From: CAVQJU01 sp963755195
GTDB taxonomy: Bacteria; Acidobacteriota; Vicinamibacteria; Vicinamibacterales; CAVVIG01
DNA: 64,000 nt
Assembly: GCA_963755195.1 (NCBI GenBank)
Contig: CAVWIZ010000001.1
Coordinates: forward strand, 1-64,000
Direction of reading: 5' to 3'
The position numbers and the translations under genes are program-made. Below, piece by piece: positions 46,725 to 56,358 of this stretch; position 1 is the stretch's first letter; the number at the start of each line of letters is the position of its first letter. The notes beneath the pieces were generated by a model that was not told the DNA's origin, did no database searches, and saw only the letters and a list, made by a program, of their open reading frames with translations.

Positions 46725-48053
46725 ATGACGATTCAGGAATTCGGGAAGAAGCTCCGGGCAAAAGCGATCACGGCCGAAGAGATGACCGAAGCCTGCCTCG
46801 CGCGCATCGACGCCGGCAACCCTGCGACGAACGCGTTCATCCTCGTGATGGCGGACCAGGCGCGCCAGCAGGCACGCGAGGCCGATCGTGAGCTCGGGGC
46901 CGGCCACGACCGGGGGGCGCTGCACGGTGTCCCGCTGTCCATCAAAGATCTCATCGATGTGGCCGGCACGGTGACGACGGCTGCGTCGCGCGTGCGCACG
47001 CCGCCTGTGGCCGGGGCGGATGCCGCGGCGATCGCGCATCTCCGGGCCGCGGGCGCCGTCTTTGTCGGCAAGACCAACCTGCACGAGTACGCCCTCGGCA
47101 CCACCAGCGAGGATTCCGCGTTCGGACCGGTGCGCAATCCGCTCGACACGACACGTTCGGCCGGCGGTTCGAGCGGAGGATCGGCCGTGAGCGTCGCAGC
47201 CGGGATGGCGCTCGCCAGCATCGGCACCGACACGGGCGGCTCGATCAGGATTCCCGCCGCCTGCTGCGGCATTGTCGGCCTCAAGCCGTCAATCGGCGAG
47301 GTTTCGACCGAGGGCGTCATTCCGCTGTCGGTGTCACTCGATCACGTCGGTCCGCTGGCGGCCTCGGTGGCCGATGCGTGGGACGTGTTCCGCGCGCTCA
47401 CCGGCCAGCCGGCGGCGCAGCCATTGATGCCGACCGCGCTTCCAGCCTTGAGATTCGGCGTGTTGCGCAACTACTTCTGCGACATGCTCGACGACGACGT
47501 GCGCCGGCGATTTGAACGGGCGCTGGACGCGTTTCGTGCCGGGGGCGTTCGTGTTCGAGAGGTTGAGATTCCGCACAGCTCGACCATCGCCACGGTTTAC
47601 CTGTATATCGCGCTCAGGGAGGCCGCCATCTATCATGCGGCGACGCTCGCGGCGGTGCCCGAGCGTTACACGGCGCCGGTCCGCCAACGCCTCGAGACGG
47701 GGCGCCAGATTCACCACGAAGACTATTTCCGGGCGCTGACCGGACGCGAGCAGCTGCGGCGCGACGTCGATGCGGCGCTCTCCGACTGCGACGCGCTGGT
47801 GCTGCCGACGCTGCCGATTCCCGCGCCGACGCTCGGCGCCGAACTGGTCCAGGTGGGCGCGACCGATGAGCCGTTGCGGAACGTCATGCTCCGGCTCACA
47901 CAGCTTTTCAATCTCACCGGGCATCCAGCCATCTCCATACCCTGCGGACTCACCCGGGAAGGCCTGCCTTGCGGACTGCAGATGGTGGGCGCGCGCGGGC
48001 AGACCGAGCAGCTGATGCAGACCGCGCTTGCGTGCGAGACGGCCATTTCCTGA
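46725..48053 (+). CDS. Amidase signature enzyme (GatA-like)
   Basis: The 442-residue product carries the whole amidase signature: Lys74 in LSIKDLID, the Ser pair in SAGGSSGGSA (Ser149/150) and the nucleophile Ser173 in GTDTGGSIRIPA, forming the Ser-cisSer-Lys triad. The N-terminus resembles GatA (MTEACLARIDAGNPATNAFI). No gatB or gatC is beside it, so it may be a stand-alone amidase rather than the amidotransferase subunit. It begins 20 bases after the methyltransferase. Confidence 0.85.
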   Translation: MTIQEFGKKLRAKAITAEEMTEACLARIDAGNPATNAFILVMADQARQQAREADRELGAGHDRGALHGVPLSIKDLIDVAGTVTTAASRVRTPPVAGADAAAIAHLRAAGAVFVGKTNLHEYALGTTSEDSAFGPVRNPLDTTRSAGGSSGGSAVSVAAGMALASIGTDTGGSIRIPAACCGIVGLKPSIGEVSTEGVIPLSVSLDHVGPLAASVADAWDVFRALTGQPAAQPLMPTALPALRFGVLRNYFCDMLDDDVRRRFERALDAFRAGGVRVREVEIPHSSTIATVYLYIALREAAIYHAATLAAVPERYTAPVRQRLETGRQIHHEDYFRALTGREQLRRDVDAALSDCDALVLPTLPIPAPTLGAELVQVGATDEPLRNVMLRLTQLFNLTGHPAISIPCGLTREGLPCGLQMVGARGQTEQLMQTALACETAIS

Positions 48054-48074
48054 GGCGAACGGCGAGCCTGAGCT

Positions 48075-48653
48075 ATGTCAACCATCCCCGAAGATCGCAT
48101 GCCGCCCATCCCGAAAGACCAGTGGACCGAGGCACAAGAAAAGGCGGCAGCCGCATTTGCCGCCAATCGCAAGCACGAGGTGTTCGGCCCGTTCGCCGTG
48201 CTCTTGCGCAGCCCCGAAGTGATGCTCCGCGCGATGGCGATGGGCGACTACATGCGGTACCAGACGGTCCTGCCGTCGAAGCTGAACGAGTTCATCATCA
48301 TCATCACGGCGCGTCATTGGACGCAGCAGTTCGAGTGGCAGGTACACCAGCCGGCCGCGCTCAAAGCCGGCCTCCATCCCGATATCGTGAACGCGGTGGC
48401 TGCAGGTCGGAGGCCGGACAACATGCCGGCGGATGAAGCCGTCGTCCACGACTTCACGATGGAGCTGCTGCGCAGCCAGAACGTGAGCGATCGCGTCTAC
48501 GCCGAGGCCGTGGCCAGGTTCGGCGAACAGGGCGTCATCGACATGGTCGGCGTCACGGGCTACTACACATTCTTGTCGATGGTGATGAACACGGCGCGGA
48601 CGGCGGTGCCGGCAGATTCCACGGTCCCCTTGCTCGTTCCGCTTGCTAAGTGA
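48075..48653 (+). CDS. Carboxymuconolactone decarboxylase-family protein
   Basis: This is a 192-residue all-helical AhpD/CMD-type protein (SKLNEFIIIITARHWTQQFEWQVHQPAALKAGL, FGEQGVIDMVGVTGYYTFLSMVMNT). The CxxC pair of AhpD peroxidases is absent, as in the lactone-decarboxylase branch, with His and Glu instead in ARHWTQQFEWQVH. The actual substrate cannot be told. It lies 21 bases after the amidase. Confidence 0.8.
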   Translation: MSTIPEDRMPPIPKDQWTEAQEKAAAAFAANRKHEVFGPFAVLLRSPEVMLRAMAMGDYMRYQTVLPSKLNEFIIIITARHWTQQFEWQVHQPAALKAGLHPDIVNAVAAGRRPDNMPADEAVVHDFTMELLRSQNVSDRVYAEAVARFGEQGVIDMVGVTGYYTFLSMVMNTARTAVPADSTVPLLVPLAK

Positions 48654-48657
48654 GCAA

Positions 48658-49779
48658 CTATCGTCTTGCCGCGATGCGTTCGTGCGCTTTCAACAGCGCC
48701 ACGGCCTTCTTCTGGTTGCGGTACGCCGCCCAACCGAGCGGCGTGCTGTCGTGCTCCTTGTCCCTGACGTCGAGCCGCGCTCCCCGCGCGAGCAGCAGCC
48801 GCATGATGCCGAGCCTCCCGTTGATAGACGCCATGTGAAGGGGTGGGTGGCCCTGGGGGCCGAAGGCATTCGGATCAGCTCCGGCGTCCAGCAGCCGCTT
48901 GACGATGAGCCGGTGGCCTTTCTCGACGGCGCCCGTAAGCGGTGAAGGACCGGTTGAGGCGCTGGCTCCGTGGGCGAGGAGAAACTCGACCACGTGCTGA
49001 TGGCCGTAGCGCGCGGCGATGCCCAGCGCTGATTCTCCATCGACGCCGATGGTCTTCTTCGCGTTGACGTTGACTGGGCTGACTGGGACCGTCGCGTTGA
49101 CGGTGTCCGGATTCCCGCGAACGAGCGCCCTGACCCGCCGCAGATCGCCCATCCCGCACGCCAGATGGATATCGACGCCCGGCCCCGCCTGCGCCACGAC
49201 GGCGGCCACTTGCGGCTTGTCGCTCGTCCACTCGATCGGCGTCTGGTTGTGGAATCTGTCTCGTGCGAGCGGATCGGCTCCGGCCGCGAGGAGCGCCTTG
49301 GCCACGGCCGGCGACCCCGCGAAGTGCAACGCCGTCGCGCCGTCGGGGCCGCGGCTCGTTACCAGCGTGGGGTCGTTCTTCAGCATCCGGCGAACGACTC
49401 TGACGTCGCCGGTGACAGCGGCCGTGAAGACGTCCATCTTTGCGCCGCGCGCGAGCAGGAGTGTGACGATATCGGGCCTCGTCGGAAGAGCGGCGAAATG
49501 AAGCGGCGCCCAGTCGGCGTCGCCGTCCAGCGGCTTCGCCGATGCGCCGCGCGCCAGCAGCCAGCGAATCACTTTGCGGTGGCCGCGATAGACGGCGTAG
49601 TGCAGCGCGCGAAACGCGCCGACCCAGTACGGGCCCTGGCCCTGAGCGTCCAGCAGGCGCGGCGTCGCCGCCAGAAGCCGCTTCAGCGCGGGGAAATCGC
49701 CGCGCTCGGCCGCGACGAGCCATTCGCGCACGATCTGCGAGTCGAGCGGCCGAGAACTGTGGTCGGAGGCGTGCTTCAA
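48658..49779 (-). CDS. Ankyrin-repeat protein
   Basis: The 373-residue product consists of about ten ankyrin repeats. Examples are RALHYAVYRGHRKVIRWLLARGA, APLHFAALPTRPDIVTLLLARGA, SALGIAARYGHQHVVEFLLAHGA and PPLHMASINGRLGIMRLLLARGA. There is no signal peptide or membrane helix, so it is a cytoplasmic protein-protein scaffold. The start TTG 49779 is uncertain, as no ATG precedes the first repeat in frame. It converges on the CMD gene (4-base gap). Confidence 0.8.
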   Translation of the reverse strand: MKHASDHSSRPLDSQIVREWLVAAERGDFPALKRLLAATPRLLDAQGQGPYWVGAFRALHYAVYRGHRKVIRWLLARGASAKPLDGDADWAPLHFAALPTRPDIVTLLLARGAKMDVFTAAVTGDVRVVRRMLKNDPTLVTSRGPDGATALHFAGSPAVAKALLAAGADPLARDRFHNQTPIEWTSDKPQVAAVVAQAGPGVDIHLACGMGDLRRVRALVRGNPDTVNATVPVSPVNVNAKKTIGVDGESALGIAARYGHQHVVEFLLAHGASASTGPSPLTGAVEKGHRLIVKRLLDAGADPNAFGPQGHPPLHMASINGRLGIMRLLLARGARLDVRDKEHDSTPLGWAAYRNQKKAVALLKAHERIAARR

Positions 49780-49960
49780 CGCGGCCCAGCTAGGAGATTC
49801 GCCGTTCGTGACGGTCGAATGAGGTGGACTGAAGGTCCTTTCCGCGGACGGGAGGCGCCCTCGAGCGCGGGGCTATCATACACTCCTGTGCGGCCGCCGC
49901 TCGCGGCAATCTTCACCGCAACGAGGGGCAACGGCGGAGACTGTCAAGGAGAGTTGTCGA

Positions 49961-51766
49961 ATGAATCTGCCTCTCAGGCTGGCGCTGTTTTCGGCCTTCT
50001 GCCTTCTGCCTCTCGCCTTCCTGCGGGCCGCCGCGACCACGGTCGATATCGCCACCCCCATGCCCGCGCCCGAGTGGGCAAGGCTGGAGCGGCGGATTCT
50101 CGCGGACAGCGTACCCGCGGCGAAAGCGTTCTTCGCGAAGTACTACGACGAGCGCGGCTACTTTCAGCATGTCGCCCGATGGGGCGCCAACGACGGCCCG
50201 GACGATGCCTTCGAGAACACGGCCGGCTGGCCGGAGCTGCATGCGCTGGGGGCGAGCGACGAGATCCTCCAGCTGCATCTGAAGGCGTGGGAGGGCATGA
50301 TTCGCCAATTCACCGAGGCCAGAACGACCGACGTGCCGATCGGCCGTCAGGGCATGTACTACAAGGATTTTTCGGTGCAGTCCGATTGGATGCACCACGG
50401 CGAAGCGCTTCGGACGTTCAACGTGCTGGCGCTGTCGGCGCCGGCCCTGCCGGCCTACCAGAAGCGTGCGCGGACCTATGCGGCGCTGTACATGGGGGAG
50501 GACCCCGACGCGCCGAATTACGATCCGCAGCGCAAGATCATCAAGTCGATGATCAACGGCAGCCGCGGCCCGATGCTCCGGAAGGCGACGGCACTCGACT
50601 GGGTCGGGGATCCGTTCGACGTCTCGAAGTTCATCGCGCTGCACGGCGAGGACAGCTACGAGAAATTCCTCGCGCACTATCAGGAGTACGGCGACGTCGC
50701 CGGCGATCACTTCCTCAATCTCGTCGCCACCACGCTGCCGCTCAACGCGTATCTCCTGGAGAACGAGCCGAAGTACAAGCGCTGGCTGGTCGAGTACATG
50801 GACGCGTGGCTGGCGCGGATGAAGCAGAACGACGGCGTCATCCCAAGCTACGTGGCACTCGACGGCACCATCGGCGGGCCCGAGCGGAAGTGGTGGAACA
50901 ACGCCTACGGGTGGGGCTTCAGCCCGGTGAATCCGGTCACGGGCAAGCGCGAGGATCGCAACCGGATTCCGCGGGCGACCGTCGGATTCGCGAACGCGCT
51001 GCTGGCCACGGGCGATCAGAAGTACGTCGACGCGTGGCGCGCGATGATCAACGCGGTCAATTCCCACGCCCGCACGGTCGACGGACGCCTCGAGTATCCG
51101 ACGATGTACGGGGCCAGCGGCTGGTATGGCTGGAAAACGACGCCCTGGAGCGTGGGGTCGCTCGACGTGTGGTACTGGTCGATGAAGCCCGAGGATCGGC
51201 CGCGCATCGGGCGCCACGCCTGGGTTGACTATCTGGAGGGCAGGAATCCCGGTTTTCCCGAAGACGCGTTGAAGCGGGATCTCGACGCCGTCCCGCGGCG
51301 GATCGCGGCGATGCAGAAGGATCTCACGACGCCTTTGACCAGGCTCGCCGACAACGCGATGGAGTTCAATCCGGCGGCGGTTGACGGCATGGTGCAGCTC
51401 ATGTGGGGCGCCCTGGTACCCGGCCGCGAAGGGAGCCTCCTGAGTGCGCGGCTGCGGTATTTCGATCCGGTTCGCCGCCGGGCCGGCGTGCCGGAGGATC
51501 TGGGCGCGCTGGTGTCGGAGTTGAAGGACGACCGCACGGTCGTGACGCTGGTGAATGTGAGCACGACGACTCCGCGAACGGTGGTCGTACAGGGCGGCGG
51601 GTACGGCGAGCACCAGATCCTGTCGGCGCGCGCGAACGGGAGCGTCACGCCGATCAATGCGCGCGACTTCACCGTGCGGCTGGCGCCGGGCGCGGGCGCG
51701 ACGCTGACGCTGACGATGAAGCGCTATGCCAATCCTCCGACGGCGAAGTTCCCCTGGGACAGATGA
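49961..51766 (+). CDS. Large secreted protein, possibly alpha/alpha-barrel
   Basis: The 601-residue product has a signal peptide (LALFSAFCLLPLAFLRAAA), whose coding bases (49993-50024) themselves form a CCTTCTG repeat. The mature chain is Trp/Tyr-rich and helical (WPELHALGASDEILQLHLKAWEGMIRQFTEA; GDHFLNLVATTLPLNAYLLENEPKYKRWLVEYMDAWL), with HG, EDS and NNAYGWGFSPVNPVTG motifs. It suggests an alpha/alpha toroid like glycoside hydrolases or lyases. The C-terminal 120 residues look like a beta-sandwich. The enzyme activity is not established. Confidence 0.6.
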   Translation: MNLPLRLALFSAFCLLPLAFLRAAATTVDIATPMPAPEWARLERRILADSVPAAKAFFAKYYDERGYFQHVARWGANDGPDDAFENTAGWPELHALGASDEILQLHLKAWEGMIRQFTEARTTDVPIGRQGMYYKDFSVQSDWMHHGEALRTFNVLALSAPALPAYQKRARTYAALYMGEDPDAPNYDPQRKIIKSMINGSRGPMLRKATALDWVGDPFDVSKFIALHGEDSYEKFLAHYQEYGDVAGDHFLNLVATTLPLNAYLLENEPKYKRWLVEYMDAWLARMKQNDGVIPSYVALDGTIGGPERKWWNNAYGWGFSPVNPVTGKREDRNRIPRATVGFANALLATGDQKYVDAWRAMINAVNSHARTVDGRLEYPTMYGASGWYGWKTTPWSVGSLDVWYWSMKPEDRPRIGRHAWVDYLEGRNPGFPEDALKRDLDAVPRRIAAMQKDLTTPLTRLADNAMEFNPAAVDGMVQLMWGALVPGREGSLLSARLRYFDPVRRRAGVPEDLGALVSELKDDRTVVTLVNVSTTTPRTVVVQGGGYGEHQILSARANGSVTPINARDFTVRLAPGAGATLTLTMKRYANPPTAKFPWDR

Positions 51767-51820
51767 CGAAGGTCGCGCGTGCGGCTTCGAGTGAGGACTC
51801 GATAAACACCTCGTCGCTGG

Positions 51821-52621
51821 TCACGGCAAGTGCAGCACGCGCGCGATATTGCGGCTGATCTCTTCACCGATCCGACGCCGGTCGGTGAGATCGTCATACG
51901 GTCGTACCCACACGTGCACGCCGTCGGACACTCGAATCACTTCGACAAGCAGGTGCGTGACGCCGTTTCCGACCACGTGTCGGCCGTTCACGATGTAGTC
52001 GACACGATAGTCGGCGGCCAGACGCCGCAGGCCATCATCGGAGCCGGCGAAGGCCGACGTCGTGGCGGGGCCGACGATGCCCGCCGACTGGCCGGCAAGC
52101 TGCGACAGATGCTCGAGCACCCATTCCGCGATCGGCGGCTCGAAAGGCATGATCGCAATTCGAACTCGAGGCGATCCGTCCGGCGAACCGGCCATGCTGT
52201 ACAAGAACCCCGCCACCGCTGCCGTGACCACAACCACGAGTGCGGCGATCGTCCAGCGCCTGGAACGCGTCGGGACGGCGGGCTCACCCGTTTCGGTCAC
52301 AACCGTGACATCGGGAATCAATCGATAGCCGCGGCGGGGGACATTCTGCACGTACCTCGGCTCGGCGCCGGAATCACCGAGCGCGGCGCGAAGCTGCCGG
52401 ACACAGAAGTGCAGGCTGGCGTCGAAATCGACGTGCGTGTCGGACCAGAGCTCTTGGCGTATCTCCTCGCGCGTGAGGATGTCGCCGCGGCGGTCGGCGA
52501 GCAGCGCCAACAGCCGCGCCGGCTGGGGCGGCAGCCGTTCGGCTGTCGCTCCGTCGCGGCGACGCAAGCCGCCGCTTCCGGGGTCGAACTCGAATTCGCC
52601 AAAGTGAAACCGATCCGCCAC
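51821..52621 (-). CDS. Membrane-anchored winged-helix regulator (ToxR/CadC type)
   Basis: The 266-residue product starts with an OmpR/PhoB-type winged helix (FGEFEFDPGSGGLRRRD; ILTREEIRQELWSDTHVDFDASLHFCVRQLRAAL; YVQNVPRRGYRLI). A membrane helix follows (WTIAALVVVVTAAVAGFLYSMA), then an extracytoplasmic domain with IAIMPFEPP and a TolB-like fold. It likely acts directly as a DNA-binding sensor. The GTG start is at 52621. Divergent from it, across 156 bases, lie the ankyrin and VOC genes, where candidate operator repeats are seen. Confidence 0.8.
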   Translation of the reverse strand: MADRFHFGEFEFDPGSGGLRRRDGATAERLPPQPARLLALLADRRGDILTREEIRQELWSDTHVDFDASLHFCVRQLRAALGDSGAEPRYVQNVPRRGYRLIPDVTVVTETGEPAVPTRSRRWTIAALVVVVTAAVAGFLYSMAGSPDGSPRVRIAIMPFEPPIAEWVLEHLSQLAGQSAGIVGPATTSAFAGSDDGLRRLAADYRVDYIVNGRHVVGNGVTHLLVEVIRVSDGVHVWVRPYDDLTDRRRIGEEISRNIARVLHLP

Positions 52622-52674
52622 GCAGTGCGAGTATGCCTCGATCGGCGGCGTGGATCTGTGGCTCTGCGCCTGTT

Positions 52675-52705
52675 TCAGCCTGATCTCAGGGTTTCATCAG
52701 GGTTT
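52675..52705. promoter_or_regulatory. Three direct repeats at 11-bp spacing, candidate operator
   Basis: TCAGCCTGA at 52675, TCAGGGTTT at 52686 and TCAGGGTTT at 52697 recur every 11 bases, about one helical turn. They sit in the gap between the winged-helix regulator and the divergent ankyrin gene. PhoB/OmpR-fold regulators bind such tandem direct repeats. The match to a known operator is not established. Confidence 0.45.
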
Positions 52706-52777
52706 TCACTGTTTGCTTCGTTGACGTCGGCCCACTTCGACGCAATTCTGGCGCTTGCACAACTCAAGGAGGTCTTC

Positions 52778-53299
52778 ATGGTCGTTGTGGTCTCTCGTCG
52801 TCTTGTCCTCGGAACACTCACGGGCGTGCTGGCGGCGGCCGCTACGGGGCGAGCCGTTGTGTCCGCGCAGCAGCCCACGGCGCCGCCCCGGCCGCCTGCC
52901 CTCCCGGACGATCAGGTCCAGCGGTTTGTCCAGATGGCACACAGCGATCTCGACACCACGCGAGGGATGCTCGATGCTGAGCCTCGCCTGATTCGCGCGA
53001 CGTGGGACTGGGGAGGTGGCGATTTCGAGACCGGCCTCGGCGGCGCGGCACATATGGGACGCCGAGACATTGCGGGATTGCTGCTCGAACGCGGAGCGCC
53101 GCTGGATCTCTTTGCCGCCGCGATGCTCGGGGAGCTTGCCGTCGTGCGTGCCGCTCTCGAGGCGCGGCCGGCGCTGGCGCGTGTGCCCGGCCCGCACAGG
53201 ATTCCGCTCCTCGCGCATGCGAAAGCCGGTGGTCCCGCAGCGAGTCAGGTGCTGGAGTACATCACCAGCGTGTTGGCGCAGCTCGAACGAAAGGGATAG
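52778..53299 (+). CDS. Exported small ankyrin-like protein with twin-arginine signal
   Basis: The 173-residue product begins VVVVSRRLVLGTLTGVLAAAA, with SRRLVLG matching the twin-arginine motif and a VVSAQQ cleavage site. The mature part has about three to four ankyrin-like helices (DQVQRFVQMAHSDLDTTRGMLDAEPRLIRA; GGAAHMGRRDIAGLLLERGAPLDLFAAAMLGELAVVRAALEA). An AAGGAGG ribosome site lies 5 bases upstream. The gene precedes the VOC protein by 8 bases. The role is unknown. Confidence 0.7.
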   Translation: MVVVVSRRLVLGTLTGVLAAAATGRAVVSAQQPTAPPRPPALPDDQVQRFVQMAHSDLDTTRGMLDAEPRLIRATWDWGGGDFETGLGGAAHMGRRDIAGLLLERGAPLDLFAAAMLGELAVVRAALEARPALARVPGPHRIPLLAHAKAGGPAASQVLEYITSVLAQLERKG

Positions 53300-53307
53300 T
53301 CGCCGAA

Positions 53308-53697
53308 ATGAGCTACGACTCACGGACTGGCGCAGTCCTGTTCGCGACACGGCTGAATCGGGTCGCTGCGTTCTATTCCGGCGTCCTCGGTCTCAGCGAG
53401 GCAAATCGTGACGACGATCACATCTTGCTGGAGTCGCCCGGATTTCAGCTGGTCGTGCACCGGATCCCGGGGCGCCCGGCTGCGACCGCCGAGGTGGCGG
53501 AGAGACCGGTGCGCCGTGCAGACGCGGCTTTCAAGCCGGTCTTCTTCGTTCGAAGCGTCGCAACCGTCCGCGCCATCGCGAACGCGCACGGGGGCGCCAT
53601 GGACCCGGAAGAGAAAGAATGGCGATTCAACGGAGTCTTGGTGTGCGACGCGTTGGACCCTGACGGGAACGTGATTCAGTTCCGCGAGATCCTCTAA
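53308..53697 (+). CDS. VOC/glyoxalase-fold protein
   Basis: The 129-residue product has the vicinal-oxygen-chelate fold in two beta-alpha-beta halves: LFATRLNRVAAFYSGVLGLSEANRDDDHILLESPGFQLVVHRI, and PVFFVRSVATVRAIANAHGGAMDPEEKEWRFNGVLVCDALDPDGNVIQFREI. Metal-binding His and Glu positions are present in part (LVVH, DPDGNVIQFRE). It is likely a lyase or resistance protein; the substrate is unknown. Confidence 0.75.
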   Translation: MSYDSRTGAVLFATRLNRVAAFYSGVLGLSEANRDDDHILLESPGFQLVVHRIPGRPAATAEVAERPVRRADAAFKPVFFVRSVATVRAIANAHGGAMDPEEKEWRFNGVLVCDALDPDGNVIQFREIL

Positions 53698-53725
53698 CAC
53701 TTCGCGAAAGCCCATGCCACTACTG

Positions 53726-56354
53726 TCACTCGTCACGTAACACGTGCATCGGCTGCACCAGCGCGCCGCGGACCGACGGGATGAGCGACGCCAGCGCCGC
53801 GGCTGCCAGCACGATCAGCGCAACCGCGGAAAGGGTCGTCGGATCGGACGATGAGACGCCGTACAGCATCGACGCGAGCGCGCGGTTGAACGCGATCGAC
53901 AGACCCAGGCCAGCCGCGCATGCGACGAGCGAGACAGCGACCCCTTGTCCCAGAAACCGCCGCAGGATCTGTCCGCGCCCCGCTCCCAGCGCGAGTCGCA
54001 GGCCGATCTCGCGGCGGCGGATGTTCACCAGGTAGCTGAGCGTTCCGTACAGCCCGATGCACGCCAGCGACACGGCGGTGACGGCAAACGACGCCAGCGC
54101 CACCATCCGAAGGCGATTCTCGTTGTAGCCGTCGCCCAACACTTCGTCGAGCGGTGCGATGTCGAAGACCGAGCGTGTCGGTTCGATTTCCTTGAGCCTC
54201 CGCCGCACGGTTTCAGCCAGAGCGCCCGGCTCGCCGGTGGTTCGAATGAGGAAGAACGGCGTCGGGCTCTGCGCGTTGGAGCACCAATAGACCGTCGGAC
54301 CGGGAGCTCTGTGAAGCCCCGTTTCGCGAGCGTCTCCCACGACGCCGACAATGGTGGCGGGTGGAGCCGGTCCCCCGACCGCTCCTGCGAAAAGACGATG
54401 CCCGATCGGAGACGAACCCGCGAAATAGGTGTTCGCGAAACTCCGGTTCACCATCAGGCTCGTGTTGGCTGGCGGCGCCGCTTGCCTGCAGGTTTCTCCG
54501 GCAATCAGCGGAATCCGCATCGTGTCGAAGTAGCTGGGCGAAACCGTACGGCTCTCGGTCACCACCTGGCCTTCGCTCTCCGGACGGCCCTCGATGCGCA
54601 TCGTGGCAGGGAACTCGCTCGGAAAGCCGGGAAGCATGAACGACGCGGTGGCCGCCTGCTGGACGCCGGGAATGGCGCGGAGGAAACCCAGCGTGCTCTC
54701 GATGCGTTGTTGCACGCGGGCGAAGTTCGAGAACTCCTGATACGAACCACTGATGTGAAACGTGAGGACGTGGCTCGACTCGAAGCCCGGCGTGACGCGC
54801 GCCAATTGCTGAAAGCTGCGCAGGAGGACTCCCGCGCCCGCCAGCAGGACGACGGCAAGCGAGACCTGCGTCGCCACGAGCAGCCACTGCAGGCGCTGGC
54901 GCCCGGACACCTGCGTGCGTCCGCCGTGCGCGAGCCCGCCGGAAACGTCGCGGCGCGTGGAGCGAATGGCCGGCAGCAGTCCGCAGACGAGCGTGACGCC
55001 GAGCGCGCTGACCATTCGGTACAGCACGATCCTCCAGTCGACTCGGAGCTCGTCGATGCGCGGCACGCCGGCCGCCATGGTGTGAAACAGTTGCGCGGAC
55101 GCGCCGGCGATCGCCAAGCCGACCGCAGCGCCGACGGCAGCAAGCACCGCCGTTTCCGTCATCAGCTGCGCGATGACCGAACGCCGGGAGGCTCCGAGTG
55201 ACGTCCGAATGGCGATCTCGTGCCGGCGCTCCGTCGCCCGAACCAGCAGGAGCGCCGCGACATTCACACAGGCGATGAGCAGCAACAGCGACGCCAATCC
55301 GAAGACCAGCCACAACGAGCTCCGCAGGGGACCAACCACCTCGTCTGCGAGCGGCTGGACGTCGATGCTGAGCGTGGCGTCGGATCGCGGGTACTCCCTC
55401 GCGAGCTGTTGTTGAACGCCGGTCAGGTTGGCTCGTGCCTGGGCGAGGCTCACGCCAGGCTTCAGGCGGGCGACGGCCGAGTACCACGTCGCGAAGCGGA
55501 AGGACGGCGCCAGTGCCGTATCGACGACGACCGGAATCCACACGTCCACGGCACGCACGGGGAAGAGGAACGACGCGGGCATGACGCCAACTACCGTGGC
55601 CGATGTCGCGCCGAATCGGAGTGGCCGGCCGATCGCTCCCGGATCGGCGCCAAACTGCCGCCGCCAGAGACGATCGCTGATGACTGCCACGCCGCCCACG
55701 CGTTCCTCCTGTGGCGTGAAATCACGACCGAGCGCTGGACCAATCCCCCACACCTCGAAAAACCGCGGGGCCACGCGGGCGCGCGTGATCTTCTCGGGAA
55801 GATCACCTGACGTCTCGGAGACGTCTTCCGGATAGAACCCGGTCACGGCCTGAAACGTCGTGTTCAGCCGATCCCAGTCCGCCAGACGCGCCGGCGACGT
55901 CTGCGTGATCGGATTCCTGGGATTCCGCTGGTAGATGCGCATCAGCCTGTCGCCTTCGGGGAACGGCAATGGCCGGAGCAGCACGGCGTCGATCAACGAA
56001 AACACCGCGCTATTGGCGCCAATGCCCAGCCCGAGGGTCGCCACCACGACGAAAGAAAAGCCCGGCCGCCTGCGACACTGGCGCAGCGCGTAGCGCAGGT
56101 ACATCGCGGTCCGTTCGAGCCAGGCAAACTGCCAGGGCGCGCGGCTCTCCTCGCGCATGACGACCCGCGGACCGAATTCGCGCTGCGCCCTGGCCAGCGC
56201 GTCGTCGTGCGGCAGGCCGTTCTGCCGCAGTTCCTCGGTTCGGCTTTCCAGATGAAACTGGACCTCGGCGTCCAAATCGGCATCGAAGCGCGCTCTTCGG
56301 CCGAGGGTACTTGGCGCGTCGGGCGATCGACCTCGACCATTTCCAGAGGGCCAT
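53726..56354 (-). CDS. ADOP-type ABC permease, FtsX/MacB family (one frameshift)
   Basis: The corrected length is 875 residues. The N-terminus carries the segment found on PadR-linked permeases (DADLDAEVQFHLESRTEELRQNG, ALARAQREFG). Two FtsX/MacB modules follow: helix VVVATLGLGIGANSAVFSLIDAVL, MacB periplasmic core, a trio of helices (LVFGLASLLLLIACVNVAALLLV; TAVLAAVGAAVGLAIAGA), and a duplicate ending GLRLALGAGRGQILRRFLGQG and VALIVLAAAALASLIPSVRGALVQPMHVLRDE. An extra base near 56330 separates the first residues MALWKWSR. PadR upstream (4-base gap) likely regulates it. Confidence 0.85.
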
Positions 56355-56358
56355 GGCG

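Noticed and set aside
46725..48053. GatA of a GatCAB amidotransferase
   Set aside because: The triad is present, but gatB and gatC are absent nearby, so I left the symbol blank.
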